Part shown: positions 59,419-64,000 of the stretch, one piece after another
How the letters are laid out: each line of letters opens with the position of its first letter
Position numbering within the stretch: position 1 is the first letter of the stretch
Source of the DNA: Caryophanales bacterium UBA784
Lineage (GTDB): Bacteria; Bacillota_I; Bacilli_A; RFN20; CAG-288
Direction of reading: 5' to 3'
Length of the DNA: 64,000 nt
Assembly: GCA_002297045.1 (NCBI GenBank)
Contig: DBJE01000013.1
Span: 248,001-312,000 of the forward strand
Position numbers and translations under genes: made by a program
Notes under the pieces: generated by a model
What the model was told of the DNA's origin: nothing
Seen by the model: only the letters and a program-made list of their open reading frames with translations
Databases searched by the model: none

Positions 59419-60999
59419 CTATTTGGAAAGAGGAGTGAAGGTGACAACGTCGGTCAGATCCTTATCATCGTAATAGATTCTGAATCCGTCTGTATAGGAA
59501 CTATAGTTGATTTCCCAGGTGTGGCCGTCAGAGGTAAAGGAAAAGTTTCCGTAGGCGTTGATGGTTGCATCGACTTCCTTCCCTCCGTTAAGGGTAGCCT
59601 TTCCGTTATTGGCGACAATCGTTGTCGTTGTCCCGGGTGTTGCTTCAAAGGTGTAGGTTCCGTTAAAGATCTCCCTCTTTGACCTTTGCTGGATGTTGTC
59701 ATACTGACTATAGGCTTCCCTGGAATAATCATAGGTGAAAGTGATTGAAATCCCGCTGCCGGAGAATTTGATGACCGAGACTTGGCTGTTGCTGTTTAAG
59801 CTGACCGTTGTCTTCGTGACGGAAGAAGAGGCGATAAGGAAAGGAGTGATATTTTCGGCAAACACGGTGTTGGCGTTAAGGTTTTCGATGACATAGTCAT
59901 TCTCATCCTTAATGAAGAATTCCGGCGCAATGGCGAATTTGATTTCGGTAGGATTAGGATAGGCTGCCTCTTCCCTGCTGTAGTAATACTTATCCTGTTT
60001 TGGCAGCTTTTTGATATCGTAATATTTTCCGTCCTTCAGATAGTATCCGTCCGCACTATAGACTTCTCCCTCTTCCGTGGAAGAAGTCTTTTTCCTTTTG
60101 ACGTTATCACTCTGGTAATAGTCTCCGATATAGTCATAGTTCCTTCCGTTAATATGATACTGGTAGCTGACTTTGTATTTTCCGCTTTCCAGTACCTTGA
60201 AGGCATTGGATAAGGTGTCATGGTAGTCATAGTGCTTAAGAGGGGTGGGAATGGCCGTGGTGTGGTCGGTCAAAGGACTGATATCGATGGAAAAGTGATA
60301 GGAAATAGTCCTGTCCCTCCAATCTATGGCTACTTTATTTGTCACTAAATCAAAAGATAAAAGACCATCGGAAAGGGTGAAAGAGGCACTTGCAAAATCA
60401 GTAAGGTTATAAAGAGTTGTCAGGCTTGCCGTATGGGCTAAGGCACTCAGAGTGGTTTTGTCTGATAAGTTGAACGAAAGACTATCTTCCCCCTCTTTGG
60501 TAAAACTCGTTGCCTTATAGGTGCTGAAGGGGTTTGAAAAGAAGGAGAACTCAGCTGTGGTTCCATCCGAAGAAAGGGTGACATCCTTCTTAACGACTTT
60601 GTTATCCGTGTCGATAGAATAGTTCACGGCCTTTCCGTTGTCGTCATAGGCTGCATATTCAAGAGGATTAGGACCTGTTGCCTTTAGACTGTAGCTTGAT
60701 GGAGAGAATTTGACTACCCTGTTATCGGTTTCCTTCGAGCCATCGGAATAGGTTCGTGTGCCTGTCCCAGTCAGAGTAAGACCTGTGGCGGAGGCAACAT
60801 CGGAAAAGACTTGCTCGATTGTCTTAGAAGTTTCGCTTGCGGAAGAAGATGGACTTACTGATGAAGGTTCACTTAAGGAGGGTGAATCGCTTTCCGACGG
60901 GAACAGGGAACCTTGTTCCGAAGCTGAAGTCTTTGCCTGCCCGCAGGCTGCAACCATAGACAAAGAAGCTAAAAATGTAAGAAACTGGACTCTTTTCAT
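59419..60999 (-). CDS. Lipoprotein, beta-rich, unknown function
   Basis: 526 residues, lipobox VAAC (Cys 18-19), then a Ser/Glu-rich linker with SDSPSLSEPSSVSPSSSAS. The remainder alternates polar and aromatic residues as in beta-sheet surface proteins (for example HYDYHDTLSNAFKVLESGKY). I do not recognise a domain. TATAAT (minus, 61022-61027) and AGAGGAAT lie upstream of the ATG at 60999. No partner gene adjoins it. Confidence 0.6.
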   Translation of the reverse strand: MKRVQFLTFLASLSMVAACGQAKTSASEQGSLFPSESDSPSLSEPSSVSPSSSASETSKTIEQVFSDVASATGLTLTGTGTRTYSDGSKETDNRVVKFSPSSYSLKATGPNPLEYAAYDDNGKAVNYSIDTDNKVVKKDVTLSSDGTTAEFSFFSNPFSTYKATSFTKEGEDSLSFNLSDKTTLSALAHTASLTTLYNLTDFASASFTLSDGLLSFDLVTNKVAIDWRDRTISYHFSIDISPLTDHTTAIPTPLKHYDYHDTLSNAFKVLESGKYKVSYQYHINGRNYDYIGDYYQSDNVKRKKTSSTEEGEVYSADGYYLKDGKYYDIKKLPKQDKYYYSREEAAYPNPTEIKFAIAPEFFIKDENDYVIENLNANTVFAENITPFLIASSSVTKTTVSLNSNSQVSVIKFSGSGISITFTYDYSREAYSQYDNIQQRSKREIFNGTYTFEATPGTTTTIVANNGKATLNGGKEVDATINAYGNFSFTSDGHTWEINYSSYTDGFRIYYDDKDLTDVVTFTPLSK

Positions 61000-61021
61000 A
61001 TTTTTGTATTCCTCTGTACAC

Positions 61022-61027
61022 ATTATA
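61022..61027 (-). promoter_or_regulatory. -10 box of the lipoprotein
   Basis: TATAAT on the minus strand, 22 bases upstream of the start codon. Confidence 0.45.
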
Positions 61028-61181
61028 TAAGTTGGAATCTTAAAAACAATCAACTAGTTTCTTCCCGCCTCTATGGATGATAGGAAAGTCCTTACATTGC
61101 TGATAGAATAGATTTGGTGGAATGGATATGGGCTGACTAAGACAGAAAAATCCCTGCCGGGAAAGAAAGGAGCAGATTAGG

Positions 61182-61802
61182 ATGACCGAAGAAGAACGCA
61201 TTTTCAGCGGGAAGCTTTTTGCTTCCGAAGACAAAGAGCTGATTGCCAGGAAAGAGAAGGCACATAGACTAAACCAGGACTACAACAACTTATACGAAAA
61301 AGACGAAAAGAGCAGAAAAGAAGTGCTTCGGCAGCTTTTAGGCGGCATTGGCGAAGGAACATGGAGGTTAGGTCCGATCCACTTTCACTATGGGTGCCAC
61401 ACTATTGTGGGAGAAGGCTGTTTCATGAACTTTAATTTCACTGTCCAGGATGATGCGAAGGTGACTATCGGGAATCATAACAATTTCGGCCCGAATGTGA
61501 CCATTGTGACGCCTTTGCATCCTATGCTGGCAAGTGAGCGACGGGGAAGGGTCTGCAGCGATGGTAAGACACGTTTTTTATGTTATGCAAAACCCGTAAC
61601 CATTGGCAATGACTGCTGGTTCGGGGCAAATGTCGTTGTCTGTCCGGGCGTAACTATCGGAGACAACTGTGTGATAGGCGCCGGTGCAGTAGTGACAAAG
61701 GACATTCCGATGAACTCCTTTGCCGCTGGGGTTCCTGCACGGGTGATTCGGACAATCACGGAAGAAGATTCAGTCCGGAATTTGTTTGACGAGATTCATT
61801 GA
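61182..61802 (+). CDS. Maltose/galactoside O-acetyltransferase-like protein
   Basis: 206 residues, left-handed beta-helix acetyltransferase. Maltose acetyltransferase N-domain (residues 1-60), then hexapeptide repeats: TIVGEGCFMNFNF, VTIGNHNNFGPNV, TPLHP with the catalytic His, KPVTIGNDCWFGANVVVCPGVTIGDNCVIGAGAVVTKDIP. It transfers acetyl from acetyl-CoA to a sugar hydroxyl. It has a slightly longer loop (ERRGRVCSDGKTRFLCYA). AAAGGAG lies 11 bases upstream. Single gene. Confidence 0.93.
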   Translation: MTEEERIFSGKLFASEDKELIARKEKAHRLNQDYNNLYEKDEKSRKEVLRQLLGGIGEGTWRLGPIHFHYGCHTIVGEGCFMNFNFTVQDDAKVTIGNHNNFGPNVTIVTPLHPMLASERRGRVCSDGKTRFLCYAKPVTIGNDCWFGANVVVCPGVTIGDNCVIGAGAVVTKDIPMNSFAAGVPARVIRTITEEDSVRNLFDEIH

Positions 61803-61875
61803 GCCAGGCTCTTTTGCTTGATGGAAAGAAACGGTCTTCTTTTTAAAATTGGAAACAAAATGTTTTCTCAGACAA

Positions 61876-61923
61876 AGAAAAAATCCAAGCCCTTTTCCGA
61901 CTAGCGGATATTCGGCTTGGATT
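61876..61923 (-). terminator. Terminator of the tRNA gene
   Basis: The perfect 10-base arms AATCCAAGCC and GGCTTGGATT are followed on the minus strand by TTTTTTC. Confidence 0.85.
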
Positions 61924-61932
61924 ATTCGGATC

Positions 61933-62019
61933 TGGTGCCGGCGGTGGGAGTCGAACCCACACGCCCTCACGGGCATTGGATTTTGAGTCCAACGCGGCTG
62001 CCATTACGCCACGCCGGCA
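61933..62019 (-). tRNA. tRNA-Leu (anticodon CAA)
   Basis: 87 bases including an encoded CCA. Acceptor arms TGCCGGC/GCCGGCA, anticodon stem TTGGA/TCCAA with CAA at 61983-61985, long variable arm typical of Leu, and T-loop GGTTCGACTCC. It reads TTG codons. It is the only tRNA in the window; the tRNA reading AGG is not here. Confidence 0.97.
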
Positions 62020-62091
62020 ACAGATAAAATTATAGCGGATTAGAAAGATAATTGGAAGAAAGAAAAGCGTTGATGGATGAGGATAAGGAGG

Positions 62092-62541
62092 CTAGATTTC
62101 TCCTTTTTCATGTGCCAGGATGATTTTGTCAATAGGGCCGAAGATGCAGTAATAGGCAGGAATGGAGAGCAGGATGACCCAATAAGGATGCCATAAACCA
62201 AAGTACCTTCCGATGAAAAGGAAGGCGAAGAGGGCCAATGACCAGATGGGGAAAAGGCTGAACCGGTGCTTATAGATTGCCTCGAATAGGCCTGAGGGGA
62301 CAAAACCGAGAAAGATAATCGGCCAGAACACGGCCCAGGATCCGTATCCTGAAGGGACTTCCTTCTTAGCTAAAAGTAGGCTGAGAAGGATGTACAAGAA
62401 GATAGCCAGACCGGAGAAGGAGGAATTCCTCACGTTCTTAATCAGATTCCTCTTTCGCTTTTTTGCCGCATCCGTAACAATTAACTTATTTTTCTCACCT
62501 GTCACATTGATTCCGTCAGAGTTGATATTTATGTTCATCAT
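62092..62541 (-). CDS. Hypothetical small membrane protein
   Basis: 149 residues: a hydrophilic start NININSDGINVTGEKN, then four hydrophobic segments with GYGSWAVFWPIIFLGFVPSGLFEAI and FGLWHPYWVILLSIPAYY. Related small proteins of Firmicutes have a similar combination, but I cannot name the family. AAGGAGA precedes the ATG pair; the extended -10 TGCTATTAT is at 62571-62579. Confidence 0.65.
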   Translation of the reverse strand: MMNININSDGINVTGEKNKLIVTDAAKKRKRNLIKNVRNSSFSGLAIFLYILLSLLLAKKEVPSGYGSWAVFWPIIFLGFVPSGLFEAIYKHRFSLFPIWSLALFAFLFIGRYFGLWHPYWVILLSIPAYYCIFGPIDKIILAHEKGEI

Positions 62542-62570
62542 CGAGTCTCCTTTTTTATTCCTGTTCTATA

Positions 62571-62579
62571 ATAATAGCA
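62571..62579 (-). promoter_or_regulatory. Extended -10 of the small membrane protein gene
   Basis: TGCTATTAT on the minus strand, about 30 bases before the start codon. Confidence 0.5.
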
Positions 62580-62602
62580 GAATTTAAGGAGGAAATTCTC
62601 TT

Positions 62603-64000
62603 TTGCCGATGTTTCAGATAAAAGAACCTAAGAATCCAAAGAAGATTTCCTCATATTTTCTTCTCCGTGTTCCTCTTTTAATTTTGGTTACCATAACCGG
62701 AATTGTTTATAACGTCGGAAGGCTCGCCAATCCGATATTTTTAGGAAGACTTGTTGATGTTGTCGCCTTAAAAGACAGTAAGGCTTCTTCTGCTTTTCTT
62801 TTACTTGGTGTTTATCTTAGTGTCATCCTTCTTGTCCAGACTGCCCGGGCCTTAAAGCGTTATTTTGTCCGCCGCTTTGCTTATGAGACAATTGCCTCTA
62901 GGCGTTCCGGTATCTTTTCTGCCCTTAGGCAGAAAAGTCTTCCGGAACTGTCAAAAAGGGATATCGGAAGCCTTTCATCAAAAAGGAGGGGAGATGTCGC
63001 AAAGGCAGTGGAAGGAAGGCGGAAAGTGACGACAGAGATTTTCGATACCATCGTTCTTTTTCTTGTCTACATTATTTACCTTTTCCTTTTTGACGTCCGG
63101 ATTACTTCTTTCTCCCTTCTGCCCGTCTTTTTTGCCGTACTTGCCTCTTTTCTTTTCCGGAAGGCCATTTATTTAACTAGTGAAAAAGCCCGGAGAGATA
63201 ATTCCCTTCTTAGCCAAAGGACCTATGAGGACTGCGATAAAGCCCTTCTTTACCGGATTTACGGCAGGGAAAAGGAAAATGACAGGTCCTATCTTCAGGC
63301 TCTTTCTTCTTATGAGAAGTCTTCCCGTCTGTCTCAGATACTTACGGATATCTCCCTTCCGCTTACCCAAGGAATTGCCCTTATCGGACTTCTTCCTCTT
63401 AGGAGGATGGGAACAGACTATGTTAGGACGGGCAAGTCTCTTCCTTCCTTCGCTCTTGGAAGGAGTGAGAATGTCTGGACCGTGGGGGTGTTTACCACTT
63501 ATCTTGACACCTTTGTCCTCTTAAGCACTAAGGCATGTCATACCTCCCGGCTTTTCTCTTCGAGGGAAAGCGGACTTGTGTCTTATCGCCGGATAGTCCC
63601 TCTTAGGGAAGAAACTACTTCCTTCAAGTCTTCTTCAGCCTATCAGGGACATGTCGTCCTCTCTTTTTCCCATTTTTCCCTTTCCGGGGAAAACAAGGTA
63701 CTCGTGAAGGATTTGGATCTTACTCTCCACGACGGGGAAAAAGTAGGAATCTGTGGGCCGATTGCCAGTGGAAAGAGCCTGTTTTTCAAAGCCAGGAGGA
63801 AAGAAGCAGACTATGAAGGATCATTGACCATCAATGGAAAAGAAGTGAGAGACCTTAGCCGGGAAGAATTAGCCTCCTATCTTGTCTATAGGGGCCATAA
63901 GCCCGACTTGTTTACGGACAGCATTGAAAACAACATCGCCCTAGGCGAAAAGAAGAACGTAAGGCCCTATCTTGAAAAAGTGGATTTCCTTTCTGACCTA
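62603..64000 (+). CDS. ABC exporter half-transporter, N-terminal part
   Basis: 466 residues to the window edge. Membrane domain (about 20-300) followed by an ATPase domain: GEKVGICGPIASGKSLFFKA (Walker A GxxxSGKS) near residue 387, then INGKEVRDLSREELASYLVY and DLFTDSIENNIALGE, equal to the Q-loop region of exporters. AGG read as Met turns GSLSSK..GDVAKAVEG into GSLSSKMMGDVAKAVEGM. AAGGAGGA lies 9 bases before TTG 62603 and 16 before ATG 62609, so TTG is preferred. The rest of the gene lies beyond 64000. It could be the catalytic partner of the motif-less protein at 19143, although they are far apart. Confidence 0.82.
   Translation, partial: MPMFQIKEPKNPKKISSYFLLRVPLLILVTITGIVYNVGRLANPIFLGRLVDVVALKDSKASSAFLLLGVYLSVILLVQTARALKRYFVRRFAYETIASRRSGIFSALRQKSLPELSKRDIGSLSSKRRGDVAKAVEGRRKVTTEIFDTIVLFLVYIIYLFLFDVRITSFSLLPVFFAVLASFLFRKAIYLTSEKARRDNSLLSQRTYEDCDKALLYRIYGREKENDRSYLQALSSYEKSSRLSQILTDISLPLTQGIALIGLLPLRRMGTDYVRTGKSLPSFALGRSENVWTVGVFTTYLDTFVLLSTKACHTSRLFSSRESGLVSYRRIVPLREETTSFKSSSAYQGHVVLSFSHFSLSGENKVLVKDLDLTLHDGEKVGICGPIASGKSLFFKARRKEADYEGSLTINGKEVRDLSREELASYLVYRGHKPDLFTDSIENNIALGEKKNVRPYLEKVDFLSDL

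Noticed and set aside
1..64000. CRISPR arrays, IS elements or a replication origin.
   Set aside because: No regularly spaced repeats, transposase motifs or DnaA-box cluster were seen.

Overview
The window looks like a chromosomal piece from an uncultivated member of the Bacilli (Firmicutes, Mollicutes-related gut lineages). Signs are Gram-positive gene content (Dlt-like wall modification, many lipoproteins, ECF-type riboflavin uptake under an FMN riboswitch), dense strand-coherent operons, and low-complexity Ser/Glu-rich lipoprotein linkers. The main observation is that AGG, translated as Arg by the standard code, sits again and again at positions that are invariant or near-invariant Met in well-known families: IMP dehydrogenase, MutY, TtcA, RnfC, RnfD, DltA, the DUF2130 family and the Na/Pi cotransporter. 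Conserved arginines in the same proteins use CGN or AGA. The window therefore appears to use a genetic code in which AGG means methionine. From memory, this change was predicted computationally for one clade of uncultivated Bacilli. Every standard-code translation of this DNA would carry wrong Arg residues.

Layout. 1-5.3 kb: end of rpe, a membrane protein, rpmB (L28), a GPH-type sugar transporter, a HAD phosphatase and mutY. 5.3-7.6 kb: a small island with a secreted cysteine-peptidase-like protein and a small lipoprotein, bounded by two copies of the mutY 3' end. 7.7-12 kb: a two-gene 2-hydroxyacyl-CoA dehydratase activase-type system. 12-13 kb: a decayed AAA ATPase gene. 13-15.1 kb: cysteine desulfurase and TtcA-like tRNA thiolase. 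15.4-17.4 kb: an RloA/RloB (AbiL-like) defence pair. 17.6-27.3 kb: guaB, an ABC exporter without nucleotide-binding motifs, a riboflavin ECF S-component with FMN riboswitch, a LOTUS/DUF3825 protein, a pseudouridine synthase, a DUF2130 protein, and a second decayed copy of the peptidase/lipoprotein pair.

27.7-48.2 kb: a Fic-like protein, then a large flavin-based redox region. It holds a Gx-transporter/NusG_II pair (EetB/EetA-like), a lipoprotein with two FMN-binding-like segments, a first Rnf set (C-D-G-E-A, no B), two ApbE flavin transferases, a lipoprotein with four FMN-binding repeats, and a second Rnf set (C-D-G-E-A, a small Cys-motif membrane protein, and a minimal B). Inferred flow: riboflavin is imported, FMN is attached to extracytoplasmic domains by ApbE, and Rnf moves electrons from NADH/ferredoxin to this flavin relay, perhaps for extracellular electron transfer.

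48.2-64 kb: an S66 carboxypeptidase, a PfkB-type sugar kinase, two large lipoproteins, a Dlt-like A-C-B-D operon, a Na/Pi cotransporter with PhoU-like tail, a hexapeptide acetyltransferase, tRNA-Leu(CAA), a membrane protein, and the start of an ABC exporter that runs off the end. Promoters are often extended -10 boxes (TGnTAnAAT) very close to the start codon, which suggests short or absent leaders for several genes.
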